Source of the DNA: Pukyongiella litopenaei
Lineage (GTDB): Bacteria > Pseudomonadota > Alphaproteobacteria > Rhodobacterales > Rhodobacteraceae
DNA: 64,000 nucleotides
Reading direction: 5' to 3'
Assembly (NCBI RefSeq): GCF_003008555.2
Contig: NZ_CP043619.1
Coordinates: forward strand, 103,435 to 167,434
The position numbers were made by a program, and so were the translations under genes. Each line of letters begins with the position of its first letter. Within the stretch, counting starts at the first letter, position 1. Shown piece after piece: positions 16,588 to 24,938 of the stretch. The notes under the pieces are model-generated. The model was not told where the DNA came from and searched no databases. It saw nothing but the letters and a program-made list of their open reading frames with translations.

Positions 16588-17849
16588 CCCTTCAGTTCCA
16601 CGCCTTCGAGAAACACCAGTTCCACCCTCGTGCCGCCATAGAGCGAAACCACCGGCTGATACTGCTCGGCGCGCTTGACGTAGTAATCCGCGAGCGTATT
16701 CGCGGCGCTTTCCGCGCCGCCGGCGACCGCACCGACCCCGGCGCCTCTCAGCAATTCCTGTGTCGATGCCGTGTCCTGGAACATCTGCGCCGTTGCGGCG
16801 GCATTCAGCGTCGAGCCAAGCCCGCCAAGAAGCCCGGCCGCAAGAGCGTTCCGCATCTGCGGTCCTTCCCGGCTCACGACCTGTCCACGCACACCTTCCT
16901 TGCCCGATCCGGCCATGTAGCCGGCGACCTTCGTTTCCAGGACTGCGCCGTGGCGGTTCACGCAGGTCATGCCGATCAGGCGCACCTTGACCCGTTCCGA
17001 CGACAGATCGCCGGTTGCCGACCCCTGTACCGTGCATCCCTTGAGATTGACCTTTGCCGGACCCCGCCCGCCCACGGCCGCGCTGACCGCCGGCCCCGTG
17101 ATCCGGAACAGGACCGGGATCGGGTTTTCGCGGTTAGAGACATTGGTGGACGCATCCGCGCCCGACAGCACCACCGCCGGCGCATAGCTGCCCGCCGGCA
17201 GGTAACTGCCGAGTGTCCGTACCTCACGTTCTTCGACCTCCGGCGCCTCCATGGCCGCCAGGGTGAAGCTTTGCCCGAACCCGGAACTGACCGCATTGCC
17301 ATCGGCATCGACCCGTTGCGCGCCGCGGGCGGCCGCACGGGTCGGTGGCCGGCGCTCGATGAAATCCGTGCCCGGTCCCTCGGCCGCAATCCGGCGTTCC
17401 AGTTTTTCCCGGCCCGTCAGGGGCCGGTCGCCGCCGCCGTTATCCGCAGCCGCGCCGTCCTGTGCGCGACCGGTCAGCTCCTGTTCCAGTTCCACGATGC
17501 GGGTGGCCTGTTGCAGGATCTGTTCGTCATACTCTTCCCGGATCGCCGCCACTTCCGTCTGCGCGTCGCTGCGCGCCTGTTCAAGCAGCTTGCGCTGTTC
17601 CTCCATTTCCTGCCGCAACCGCTCCATTTCCACGCGGCCCTGCGTAATCCACGACATTTCCGGCGAGGCCGCGGCGGTGCGGTCCGAAATGATCGTCTCA
17701 TCCACCGTGACCGGGGCGACGCCTGTAATGACGCTGCCGTTCGGTGGCCCCATCAGGGCGCCGAGCCCCAGAAACAGCGCCAGCACCACCGCGCCGAGAA
17801 CGCCAATGGCAACAACTTGTTTCTTCTTGCGATCCGGCTGCACGCTCAT
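16584..17849 (-). CDS. traB: TraB, VirB10-like core channel protein
   Basis: A 421-residue protein with an N-terminal inner-membrane helix (about 12-34), a coiled coil (about 70-125) and the conserved VirB10/TraB C-terminal domain (YLPAGSYAPAVVLSGADAS, NLKGCTVQGSATGDLSSERV, LGGLGSTLNA). It spans the envelope linking inner membrane ATPases to the TraK/TraV outer ring. It overlaps both neighbours by 4 bases. Confidence 0.93.
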   Translation of the reverse strand: MSVQPDRKKKQVVAIGVLGAVVLALFLGLGALMGPPNGSVITGVAPVTVDETIISDRTAAASPEMSWITQGRVEMERLRQEMEEQRKLLEQARSDAQTEVAAIREEYDEQILQQATRIVELEQELTGRAQDGAAADNGGGDRPLTGREKLERRIAAEGPGTDFIERRPPTRAAARGAQRVDADGNAVSSGFGQSFTLAAMEAPEVEEREVRTLGSYLPAGSYAPAVVLSGADASTNVSNRENPIPVLFRITGPAVSAAVGGRGPAKVNLKGCTVQGSATGDLSSERVKVRLIGMTCVNRHGAVLETKVAGYMAGSGKEGVRGQVVSREGPQMRNALAAGLLGGLGSTLNAAATAQMFQDTASTQELLRGAGVGAVAGGAESAANTLADYYVKRAEQYQPVVSLYGGTRVELVFLEGVELKG

Positions 17850-18565
17850 TTGTTCCTCACCACGACGACCCAGGACCGTTCCCGCGCCGCGAGGCTGTTC
17901 TTCTGGACCCAGACAGCCAGAACGCCACTGCGGTAGAACTCCTGCTCCCGCACCTGTTTCGGCGACGCGCCGGCTGAGGCCACCCGCACCTCCCCCACCA
18001 GATCGCCGATCCGGAGAGACGAGATCAGCGTGCCGTTGCGCCCGCTTTTCGGCCAGGGTGTGCGGATCTTCCGCAGGATCGTCTTCCGCGTCGCATCCGT
18101 GAGCTGTGCCACAAGCCTGTCGCCGCCCCCGATCGAGGTTTCCGCAAATCCGCCGGCGGCGTCCCCGCTGCTCGCCGCGCCAGCCGACGTGGCCGTCGCC
18201 GGCACCCCCGCAAGCTTGACGATGATCGTCTGGGTGCTGGCCCGGATCGGCAGGATCTCGATCGCCACCGTCCGGCCTTGTTCGGTAACCAGGTAACCGC
18301 CTTCCTTGTCCGGCATGGTATTGTCCGGCCCGACATAGCGGATGAAGATGTCGCCGGTATTCTTGTCGTTTCTGACCTGGTAGACTGACGCCTGATCGTC
18401 ATTGACGATGGAGGTGATCCGGTCCCCCTTCACGCTGACCCGTGTGATCCCGGTGATCGAGGCGCGGAACCGGACCAGCCCGTCCTCACGGACACTGTGG
18501 GTTTCGGTGCCGGCCTGTGCCGCCCCGGCCACCATCAGCGCCATTGCCATTGCAGCATACCGCAT
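17846..18565 (-). CDS. traK: TraK, secretin-like core channel protein
   Basis: A 239-residue periplasmic protein with a signal peptide (1-18) and the TraK/VirB9-like beta-rich pattern (ITGITRVSVKGDRI, GDIFIRYVG, GYLVTEQGRTVAIEILP). It has a Ser/Ala/Gly-rich linker at about 125-145. With TraV and TraB it forms the outer-membrane core of the channel. It starts immediately after the traE stop and overlaps traB by 4 bases. Confidence 0.9.
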   Translation of the reverse strand: MRYAAMAMALMVAGAAQAGTETHSVREDGLVRFRASITGITRVSVKGDRITSIVNDDQASVYQVRNDKNTGDIFIRYVGPDNTMPDKEGGYLVTEQGRTVAIEILPIRASTQTIIVKLAGVPATATSAGAASSGDAAGGFAETSIGGGDRLVAQLTDATRKTILRKIRTPWPKSGRNGTLISSLRIGDLVGEVRVASAGASPKQVREQEFYRSGVLAVWVQKNSLAARERSWVVVVRNK

Positions 18566-19117
18566 TCAGTCCTCCGTCAACTTGCCAATGGATGCGAGCC
18601 GGACCGATCCCGCCTGTGGCTTGAACCGGATCAGAATGCGCCGGTCCTCGCGCGTGACCTGCGTCGTTTCCAGGTAGGTTCCCAGAACACCGTCCACGAC
18701 GACCTCGTAGGCGGCGAAATTGTGTTCGATTTTTCGGGGGAAGAAGATCGTGGTGATCTTGCGCTCGGCAATGTCGGTCGCGTTGCGGTCATAGGCGACC
18801 AGGATCGCGGCCCGTTCACCGGGGCCGCTCAGCCGTTCCAGCACGCTGCGCCCGTATTCGACCGTTTGCGGCGACACGTTGTACATCGCGTAAACCGCAT
18901 CGAGCGCCAGCGCCTCGATGTAACCCTTGTCCACCGCGCCGCGCGCCACCATTCCGTCGCTTACAGATGTGGGCACCAGCACCACCTGGTAGGAATGCGT
19001 GAATATCTTGAGCGCCAGCAGGGCTGCCACAACCACAAGCGCCACGACCTTGAAACTCAGGACCCCGATCAGCCGTTGCTGACGCTGCACCCGGCGGTTC
19101 AGATGATGGTAGTTCAT
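18566..19117 (-). CDS. traE: TraE, inner-membrane core protein (VirB5/VirB8-like)
   Basis: A 183-residue protein with one membrane helix (about 22-42) and a periplasmic domain including the conserved segment FFPRKIEHNFAAYEVVVDG. Length and position between traL and traK match TraE of F plasmids. It abuts traK without a gap and begins 3 bases after traL. Confidence 0.9.
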   Translation of the reverse strand: MNYHHLNRRVQRQQRLIGVLSFKVVALVVVAALLALKIFTHSYQVVLVPTSVSDGMVARGAVDKGYIEALALDAVYAMYNVSPQTVEYGRSVLERLSGPGERAAILVAYDRNATDIAERKITTIFFPRKIEHNFAAYEVVVDGVLGTYLETTQVTREDRRILIRFKPQAGSVRLASIGKLTED

Positions 19118-19120
19118 CCC

Positions 19121-19408
19121 TCACGCTCTCCAGGTGCTGACCGCGCTGTCGGGCAAGGCCCGATAGGGCGACACCTCGCTCGGGATGATCCAGTAGAGCA
19201 ACGCCAGAAGGCCGGTCAGCCCCCGCTCGCCCTTGATACGTTTCCAGACGAGGTAAGCAACGATCGTCAGCCCGATGCCGACAAACACCTTCTTCGACAT
19301 GAGGCCGAGGACACAGGGAATGATCGCGACGATCGCTTCATCGGCGGGAAGAAAGAAGAACTGCGGCGGATCCTGCAGCCGTTGTTCAACGCGGATGACC
19401 TTGCTCAT
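19121..19408 (-). CDS. traL: TraL, inner-membrane pilus assembly protein
   Basis: A 95-residue protein with two membrane segments (about 25-60) and the TraL-like N-terminal part (RLQDPPQFFFLPADEAIVA) and C-terminal YWIIPSEVSPYRALPDSA. Size and place directly after the pilin gene match F TraL (VirB3-like). Confidence 0.88.
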   Translation of the reverse strand: MSKVIRVEQRLQDPPQFFFLPADEAIVAIIPCVLGLMSKKVFVGIGLTIVAYLVWKRIKGERGLTGLLALLYWIIPSEVSPYRALPDSAVSTWRA

Positions 19409-19462
19409 TATGTAACTCTCACAGGAAAGGTGCCCCCGCGCCCGGGCGCAGGGGCAGGCGGG

Positions 19463-19819
19463 TTACCGCGTTACGGACTGGACAACCGGCGTTTGCCCCA
19501 GAAGCAGATCGGTGCTGGCGGTGACGCCGCCGAAGCTGGTCAGCGTGGTTACGCCATAGCCGAGGAACACGGCGACCCCGAAGGCGATGCCCACGTAGGT
19601 CCACCGGCCCGTGAAGGCGAGGACGATGCCGGCGATGATCACGGAAATGATCATGATGACATAGCCGCCGGCTCCGGCGAGCAGCGTATCGAGATCCTGC
19701 CCGAGCGCGTAGAAGCCCGCTTCGATGCCCGCGTTTGTGCCGGCCGCAGACGCCGCCGATCCCGCCGCGGCCAAGGCTGTGACCAGTATAGCCTTGCGCC
19801 CCATCTTGCTGAAGTTCAT
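19463..19819 (-). CDS. traA: TraA-like prepilin
   Basis: A 118-residue precursor with a long N-terminal leader (to about residue 26, ending ASAAGT) and two strongly hydrophobic helices (about 50-68 and 73-93), the architecture of F-type and VirB2-type pilins. The position at the head of traLEKBV fits pilin. The strong leader GGAACGAGGG lies six bases before the ATG, as expected for the most abundant product of the operon. The S26 peptidase at 12624-13145 is a candidate processing enzyme. Confidence 0.87.
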   Translation of the reverse strand: MNFSKMGRKAILVTALAAAGSAASAAGTNAGIEAGFYALGQDLDTLLAGAGGYVIMIISVIIAGIVLAFTGRWTYVGIAFGVAVFLGYGVTTLTSFGGVTASTDLLLGQTPVVQSVTR

Positions 19820-19866
19820 GTGAATCCCTCGTTCCTTTCAGTTTGCAGTGTTGGACAACAAGAAAA

Positions 19867-19886
19867 CCTGCGGGTTGCCCCGCAGG
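19867..19886 (-). terminator. Rho-independent terminator between the small unknown gene and traA
   Basis: Perfect 8-bp stem CCTGCGGG/CCCGCAGG with a 4-base loop, followed on the minus strand by TTTTCTTGTT. It lies 88 bases beyond the stop of the gene at 19975-20313 and 47 bases before the traA start, so it would stop leftward transcription from the quorum-sensing side and leave traA to its own promoter, or act as an attenuator. A second perfect stem (19942-19948 with 19954-19960) has no T-run. Confidence 0.75.
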
Positions 19887-19974
19887 ATCCCGGACCTGTC
19901 CGGCCCGAAATTACAGATTGTCTCGATGATCTCGTGCAGGTGCCGGAGAATTACTCCGGCAATCTGGCAAGGGG

Positions 19975-20313
19975 TCAGGCTTTGCCCGGTTTGATCCTGG
20001 TCTGATCGACCTCGCAGACGCCAATGCCGCCACGTACCAATGGCAGCGAGACGGAGGTCGCCCCGAACCATGCCGCCAGGCTGACCACACCGCGTGCTGT
20101 CTTTATGACGCGGTGTTGCACGTTTCTTTGCAAGGCGAGCACACTGCGCACGTCCTGCCCGTCGAATTCCTCGCGGACAAAGAACTTCCATTGGCCATTC
20201 ACGTCGTTGCCGTTGTGTTCGACTTCCGCGACGCAGTGAATCTCCAGTGTTCCGCCGTCCCGTATGGCATCCCGAAATCCGTTTTCCAGGAGCACTGGTG
20301 TAAGATCTCTCAT
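19975..20313 (-). CDS. Hypothetical protein between traA and luxI
   Basis: A 112-residue protein from the ATG at 20313 (AGGAGAGG lies about 8 bases before it); in-frame ATGs at 20346 and 20376 would add 11 or 21 residues. It starts MRDLTPVLLENGFRDAIRDG, has a central beta-rich stretch (EIHCVAEVEHNGND) and a C-terminal GVCEVDQTRIKPGKA. There is no signal peptide or clear motif, and I do not recognise it. It diverges from luxI and is followed by a terminator before traA, so it may be a small regulator or a cytoplasmic accessory of transfer control. Confidence 0.55.
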   Translation of the reverse strand: MRDLTPVLLENGFRDAIRDGGTLEIHCVAEVEHNGNDVNGQWKFFVREEFDGQDVRSVLALQRNVQHRVIKTARGVVSLAAWFGATSVSLPLVRGGIGVCEVDQTRIKPGKA

Positions 20314-20695
20314 GAAGGCTGGCCTCTCCTGTCCTGTCGGAGTCATTACAAGGCCGGTTTGGGAATATGAAGCCACATGATTGCATAGACCCCGTCTAGC
20401 ACAAACGGTCTAATACAAGTCAATACGACGTAATGAGTTAATAGGGGTGTAATGATGGATTGCTGGTCCTACGCGAAACGCCACTCCGTAATCTCGTTTG
20501 TTCTCTGATACTTGCCTGTCCCCCTGCCCTTTCCGCAATTGTCAACGCGTTTCGATCTGGCATATCCGAAGGCATAAGCTGTTATCCCTGCGTATCGGTT
20601 TCCGGTCTTCGGGGTGGACGCCCTCCCGAGAAATCTTATGGAACGGACCCCGCATCCGGACGGTTAGAGGCCCGGAAGACAGTGAGGTCACAGCA
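20314..20695. promoter_or_regulatory. Divergent intergenic region upstream of luxI with a 13-bp palindrome
   Basis: This 382-base AT-richer stretch separates the small unknown gene and luxI and contains no convincing gene. TAGAC-CCC-GTCTA at 20386-20398 is a perfect palindrome placed about 73 bases before the start of the leftward gene, and a partial copy (GGTCTA) follows shortly after it. It does not match the canonical lux-box consensus that I know, so the binding protein is uncertain. GTGAGG lies about 9 bases before the luxI ATG. Confidence 0.4.
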
Positions 20696-21550
20696 ATGAT
20701 CGACGTGAAGGTCATCGGGTTCAACGCGACCGATGACGACCGCCACCATCTCGACCAGTATTACCAGCTCAGAAAGTCGGTGTTCATTGACAGCATGGAC
20801 TGGTCGCTGACGGATGCCGCCGGCTATGAATTCGACGAATACGACTGTCTGTCCGCAGCCTATGTCGTTGCGATCGACACATCGTGCGGCCGGGTTGTCG
20901 GTGGTGCCCGTCTGCTGCCGACAACGAGAGAGGATTATTGCTGTCCACTTTCCGAGCATCCCTCCTCCTACATGATCCGTGACGCATACCTGGAACGGAT
21001 CGATGGCATCCCGTCGAACCTGTGTTACATGTTGCCGCCGGTCAAAGACGATGTCTGGGAATTGACCCGGTTTGTTTCGACCGGCACCAAGAGGGTTGGT
21101 CACCACATTCTGAAGAAGGCCAACGAGTACCTTTCTCATCGCGGCGCCAGTCAATGCCTCTTTCTTGGGCCGCCATCGTTCATGCGGATGGCGAAGATGA
21201 TGGGCTTTTCTCCCAGGCCATTGGGCTCTCTCGTAGCCAACGAAGACGGGTCGTTCCTGGCGTTTGCCTGCAAGGTTGAGCCGGCGCTGAAAGTCGCCCC
21301 GACCATTGCGGTCAAGGCTAGCGCATCAGCGGGAAAGCAGCGCGCGTTCCCGGTCGCCGAACTGTTCGACAAGGCAGGATGCTGCGTCGGAATCGTCTTC
21401 CGCTGGAACACGAACGAAGAACAGGTCCGGTGGATCGATCCGACCAGCGGCAACGTGAGCGGGACCCTTCACCGGGTCGATCTCGTTACCATAGACATGC
21501 CGACTGGAAAGCAGTTGTCAGCAGCAGCGGCCTTGAATCAAAATGCCTGA
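20696..21550 (+). CDS. luxI: LuxI-family acyl-homoserine-lactone synthase with C-terminal extension
   Basis: A 284-residue enzyme that should make N-acyl-homoserine lactones from S-adenosylmethionine and acyl-ACP. The family landmarks are in place: Arg26, Phe30 and Trp36 in QLRKSVFIDSMDWS, the acidic EFDEYD segment, GGARLLPT with Arg72, and WELTRF with the conserved Glu122 and Arg125. Usual LuxI proteins have about 190-225 residues; here roughly 90 extra residues follow the synthase core (from about 195), with a possible small beta domain (CCVGIVFRWNTNEEQVRWID). The ATG is preceded by GAGG; a longer frame upstream lacks coding character. It lies next to the transfer operon, which suggests density-dependent conjugation as in Ti plasmids, but no luxR gene is in the window. 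Confidence 0.88.
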   Translation: MIDVKVIGFNATDDDRHHLDQYYQLRKSVFIDSMDWSLTDAAGYEFDEYDCLSAAYVVAIDTSCGRVVGGARLLPTTREDYCCPLSEHPSSYMIRDAYLERIDGIPSNLCYMLPPVKDDVWELTRFVSTGTKRVGHHILKKANEYLSHRGASQCLFLGPPSFMRMAKMMGFSPRPLGSLVANEDGSFLAFACKVEPALKVAPTIAVKASASAGKQRAFPVAELFDKAGCCVGIVFRWNTNEEQVRWIDPTSGNVSGTLHRVDLVTIDMPTGKQLSAAAALNQNA

Positions 21551-21671
21551 TTGCCGGTGCGCCGGGCGCATGATCGGAATTCGACAGGGTTGCAGAGTTT
21601 GCCTTAACAGATCGCCCCAGCTATAGTTGTTTGCGAACCGCCGCAAACAAGATGTAGAGCAGGAAATCGTG

Positions 21672-22700
21672 ATGAAACGCCTTACACGCAGGAATGTCGT
21701 CACTGGGATGGCGGCGTTCGGCACTGCCGCCGTGGTCGGTGCCGAAGAACTGGCCATCGACATTGCCAATATGCTGCCGGGAGAATTTGCCTGGCACCCG
21801 GAGCGGGCGCCATCGGGTCCGGTGGCGGTGATCGCCTCGATCCCGGAACAGCGCGTGCATGTCTATCGCAACGGCCTCCGCATCGCGGTGTCGACCTGTT
21901 CAACCGGCAAGACCGGCCACGAGACGCCGACCGGCGTGTTCACGGTGTTGCAAAAGGACAAGCACCACCGGTCCTCAACCTACAACAACGCGCCGATGCC
22001 GAACATGAACCGGCTGACCTGGGACGGGATCGCGCTGCATGCGGGCAATCTGCCGGGATACCCGGCTTCACATGGCTGCATCCGGCTGCCGCTGGAGTTT
22101 TCCGAAAAGTTGTTCGGGGTCACCCACCTGGGCACCCCGGTGATCATCGCCGGCGCGCGGACCGATCCATGGGAGTTGATCCATCCCGGGCTGCTGCTCG
22201 GCCATGCCGGTTTCGAAAGTGACGTCGATGCGGTGCTGAGCCTGAAGGGCAAGGCACGGCCCACGGACTGGACCGATGCGGCGGCGCACCCGGTGAGCAC
22301 GGTGCTGGTGACCGCCGACGACCGTACCGTGACGGTGATCGAGAACAGCCAGGTCGTGGCCAGCGGGCCGCTGACCATCAAGGGCGGCGCGACGCTGGGT
22401 GAGCATGTGTTCGTGCTGAACGGGCTGGCCGACGGCGGTCTGCACTGGTCCGGGATCACCCATCACCCGGACCCGGCCAACCCGCTGGCGGCGGAGGAAA
22501 CCGTGCTGAACCGGCTGTCGATCGCCCCGGACCTCGCCGGGGAAATCCTGGCGCGCAAACATGTCGGCATGACCATGATCCTGTCCGACCTCCCCGTCAG
22601 CCCGGATCGTCGCTCGGGCGAGGATTTCGTGATCATGGATGGCAGATTGCTACAGTCGCCTCTGCCGCATGACCGGCCCGCTGGCCTGAAGCGGGGCTGA
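21672..22700 (+). CDS. YkuD-family L,D-transpeptidase
   Basis: A 342-residue exported protein (twin-arginine-like start MKRLTRRNVVTG, then a hydrophobic stretch to about residue 30). The YkuD domain spans about 50-170: VAVIASIPEQRVHVYRNG, STGKTGHETPTGVF, and the catalytic motif SHGCIRLP containing the nucleophilic Cys. The C-terminal half resembles a second, degenerate beta domain (VLVTADDRTVTVIENSQVV). It would form 3-3 crosslinks or attach proteins to peptidoglycan. AGGAAATCGTG precedes the ATG. It follows luxI in the same direction after 121 bases and may be co-transcribed. Confidence 0.9.
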   Translation: MKRLTRRNVVTGMAAFGTAAVVGAEELAIDIANMLPGEFAWHPERAPSGPVAVIASIPEQRVHVYRNGLRIAVSTCSTGKTGHETPTGVFTVLQKDKHHRSSTYNNAPMPNMNRLTWDGIALHAGNLPGYPASHGCIRLPLEFSEKLFGVTHLGTPVIIAGARTDPWELIHPGLLLGHAGFESDVDAVLSLKGKARPTDWTDAAAHPVSTVLVTADDRTVTVIENSQVVASGPLTIKGGATLGEHVFVLNGLADGGLHWSGITHHPDPANPLAAEETVLNRLSIAPDLAGEILARKHVGMTMILSDLPVSPDRRSGEDFVIMDGRLLQSPLPHDRPAGLKRG

Positions 22701-22787
22701 ACGATCGGTATTGCCCTGGAGGGCTCAGCGATCCGGCAGATCACCCGCACAGGTCGCGCATGAGAGGGAAAGTCATACGCAACTGAA

Positions 22788-22803
22788 ACACCCGTGCGGG
22801 TGT
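22788..22803 (+). terminator. Stem-loop downstream of the L,D-transpeptidase gene
   Basis: Perfect 7-bp stem ACACCCG/CGGGTGT with a 2-base loop, 88 bases after the stop codon, followed by another imperfect GC-rich hairpin. No T-run follows on the plus strand, so termination is plausible but not certain. Confidence 0.4.
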
Positions 22804-22899
22804 CCGGGCGATCCGCCGGACACCGGTGACGGCACCGGCAGGACATTGGCACGATCAAGGGCCGGGATCCCGCCAATGCCGTTCCATGCAGTGCCGTCG

Positions 22900-23445
22900 A
22901 TTGACGTGATCGACCAACGTGATGTCCGCCGTCGTGTGATCGATCTGAACAACCTCCAGCGGGGCTGAAACTGCAAGGCGGCCAGGACGCGCGGCAAAGA
23001 CCTTACCAGCCTCCTCTGCCCCGCGCCGTTTCCGTAAGACCTCTCGCTGATCCATCGCGTCTAGACGGGCTTTGACCGTTCTTCGGGTCGGGGGCTGAAA
23101 CCCCTTCGCCTCGCACTCGGCACAGATCTCGCGCCAGATGCGAAAAAAGCTCGAGTGCTCGCGGACAAGATAGTATCTTCGCAGGCTCTCATCGATGATG
23201 ATTTCGACGCCGTCGGCAATTCTTTTCGACCCCGGTTTCGGCCCGCGACGCTCCAACTCCAACGCCGTGGCACGTGCATCGTTCTCTCTCAGACGCCGAT
23301 AGAGCGACCATGTGTGGCTTTTCGCCAAGCCCAGTTCCCAAGCGGCATCTCCGATAGCAGCGCTGATCGGCTCACCTCTCTTCTCAAGCTCCAGGATTGG
23401 TCGAAGAACCGCGGCACGGTGTTTCGCAAGACGCTCGTTTACCAC
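22900..23445 (-). pseudogene. 5' fragment of a tniA-like transposase gene
   Basis: From a GTG at 23445, about 180 codons resemble the N-terminal third of the complete TniA encoded at 56034-57668: RRGPKPGSKRIADGVEIIID, GFQPPTRRTVKARLDAMDQR, then LEVVQIDHTTADITLVDHV with the first catalytic Asp. Similarity stops after that point (about 22900) and the frame runs into unrelated residues, so the catalytic domain is lost. The fragment keeps its transposon end at 23500-23549. Confidence 0.82.
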
Positions 23446-23499
23446 GCAAATCCCCCGCCCCGATCGGCCGACACTTATCCACAGATCCGACCGTACGGT

Positions 23500-23549
23500 A
23501 ATTAAGGGTACAGTATGGAAATTAAGGGTACATCTTGGGGCTGAAAACA
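23500..23549. repeat. End of the truncated tni element, with 13-bp direct repeats
   Basis: AATTAAGGGTACA occurs at 23500-23512 and 23520-23532, followed by the terminal GCTGAAAACA (23540-23549), read outward as TGTTTTCAGC. The same terminal ten bases close the intact element at 57764-57773. Repeated subterminal boxes before a TGT terminus are what TniA/TnsB-type transposases bind. Confidence 0.6.
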
Positions 23550-23583
23550 AACAAAAATCTGAATCACGATTCTGATTAATTAA

Positions 23584-23647
23584 GGTTCTCTGATTGCGGG
23601 TATGTCAAGCGGGTGAGCGGGATGTCCGTCCGGGGTCATGGTTCTCT
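23584..23647 (+). repeat. Dispersed repeat resembling 63699-63760
   Basis: The stretch starts GGTTCTCTGATTGCGG, contains ATGTCAAGCGGG, and closes GGGTCATGGTTCTCT. A diverged copy on the minus strand at 63760-63699 has the same order of words (GGTTCTCTGATGGCGG, ATGTCAAGCGGG, GGGTCATGGTTCT). The word GGTTCTCT itself is repeated at 23584 and 23640. It is probably the end of an insertion sequence not otherwise present; family not identified. Confidence 0.45.
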
Positions 23648-23700
23648 CCGAGGTCGCGTTCTGCGCCTCATGATGGCGTTCGGTGGCGGACCGTCTCTCA

Positions 23701-24938
23701 ATGTACAGTGCGGGGTCTTGCGCCCCATACCCTAATGCGAGATCGACCCGGCCTCCGTCCCGTCGGGATCCGGCTCCCCGCCGTTTCCGGCGGGAATTCA
23801 GATCAGGTGGCGGCCTCCTTGGTCCATTGATAGTCGGTTTCGTTTTTCCAAAGCGTCAGCATCATCACGGCAATCTTGCGGGCGGTGGCGACCGCCGCTT
23901 TTCGGAACCCGCGGCGCCCGGCCAGACGGACGGCCCAACTCTTCAAAGGCGAAAAGCGCTTGACCTGGCGGATGACACAGGATGCAGCCTCGAACAGCAG
24001 TCCGCGCATCGCGCCGTCGCCGCATTTCGACACGCGCCCGGACCAATCCACCTCGCCAGACTGATGTCTCTTTGGCGTCAGTCCAAGGAAAGCGCCCACA
24101 TTGGATGTTCGGCTGAACCGATACGGATCATCGATCAGAGCGATGAAGCTGAGCGCGTTGACCGGCCCGACGCCGGGGATCGTCATCAAGCGGCGCGCAA
24201 CAGGGTGTGCTTTGGCCTTCTTCTTCACGGCTTTGTCGAGGTCATCTGCCGCCTGGCATAAAGTGACGTGGGCAGCGATGAACCCGTCAGCGATGGAGCG
24301 CAGAACCGGATCGCTCTCACCCGCCATTGTCAGTTGGTCGCGAAACGCCTGTCGCTGCCGCCCCTGGCCGATGCCGGTCATTCGGATGCCAAAGGTTTTC
24401 AGGACGCCGCGGATGTGACCCTCCAGATCCTTCCGAAGTCGGATCAACCGTTCTCGAGCACCGGTCAGGCTGCGGAGCCGATCAGCATCTTCGCTGCGAA
24501 TGTGAACGGACGTGTACCATCCAGTGCGGGCGAGCTGCGCAAGCCCCTCCGCATCAGTGGCATCCGACTTGTTCAATCGTGCCGAAAGGGCATTGTGCGC
24601 TTTTCGTGCATCGATGCAGGTTGCCGGCAGACCCAGCCCGGTGAGACCTCGCTGAAGCCAGATCGACAACTGCCCGCTCTCATGAACGATCCGGCAAGGC
24701 GTGATCTGCCGGTTTCGAAACCAGCCTGCCACGCTTTCGGGATCAGCAGGACATGCTCCGCGTTCGATGGCAGTACCATCCCCGTCCACCACGCACACCG
24801 AAATCTCTTTCAGCGACACATCCAAACCAGCATAGTATTTCATAGGTCGTTCTCCTCACGGCTCTTTTCCATGAGGCCAAAATACCGGACCTCGTACGCC
24901 ACCGGAGAGTGACCGCCGCAATCACACCATGTACAGTG
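23701..24938 (-). mobile_element. IS110-family insertion sequence
   Basis: The transposase gene (23803-24843) with non-coding flanks of about 100 bases on each side is bounded by two copies of ATGTACAGTG (23701-23710 and 24929-24938). IS110 elements lack classical inverted repeats and place structured non-coding DNA at one end; the 3' flank here holds GGGG-TCTTGCG-CCCC. Exact ends were not proven. Insertion removed or replaced the 5' part of panC. Confidence 0.6.
23803..24843 (-). CDS. IS110-family transposase
   Basis: A 346-residue DEDD-type recombinase. The N-terminal RuvC-like domain begins YYAGLDVSLKEISVCVVDGDG with the first acidic residue and continues with KSDATDAEGLAQLART. The C-terminal Transposase_20 domain is clear: TIPGVGPVNALSFIALIDDPYRF, and GAFLGLTPKRHQSGEVDWSG. 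The length is normal and the frame intact, so it may be active. IS110 enzymes use a structured bridge RNA from the element's non-coding end for site choice (established for IS621). Confidence 0.93.
   Translation of the reverse strand: MKYYAGLDVSLKEISVCVVDGDGTAIERGACPADPESVAGWFRNRQITPCRIVHESGQLSIWLQRGLTGLGLPATCIDARKAHNALSARLNKSDATDAEGLAQLARTGWYTSVHIRSEDADRLRSLTGARERLIRLRKDLEGHIRGVLKTFGIRMTGIGQGRQRQAFRDQLTMAGESDPVLRSIADGFIAAHVTLCQAADDLDKAVKKKAKAHPVARRLMTIPGVGPVNALSFIALIDDPYRFSRTSNVGAFLGLTPKRHQSGEVDWSGRVSKCGDGAMRGLLFEAASCVIRQVKRFSPLKSWAVRLAGRRGFRKAAVATARKIAVMMLTLWKNETDYQWTKEAAT

Noticed and set aside
18497..20005. Open frame of 502 codons on the plus strand
   Set aside because: It runs antisense across traK, traE, traL, traA and the hairpins; composition is that of a shadow frame.
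20498..20695. Longer start of the luxI frame (350 codons)
   Set aside because: The 66 extra codons do not resemble any LuxI N-terminus, whereas the ATG at 20696 gives the normal start.
19850..22855. luxR-type regulator partnering luxI
   Set aside because: No frame near luxI has a LuxR autoinducer-binding or GerE helix-turn-helix pattern; the small gene at 19975-20313 does not match.
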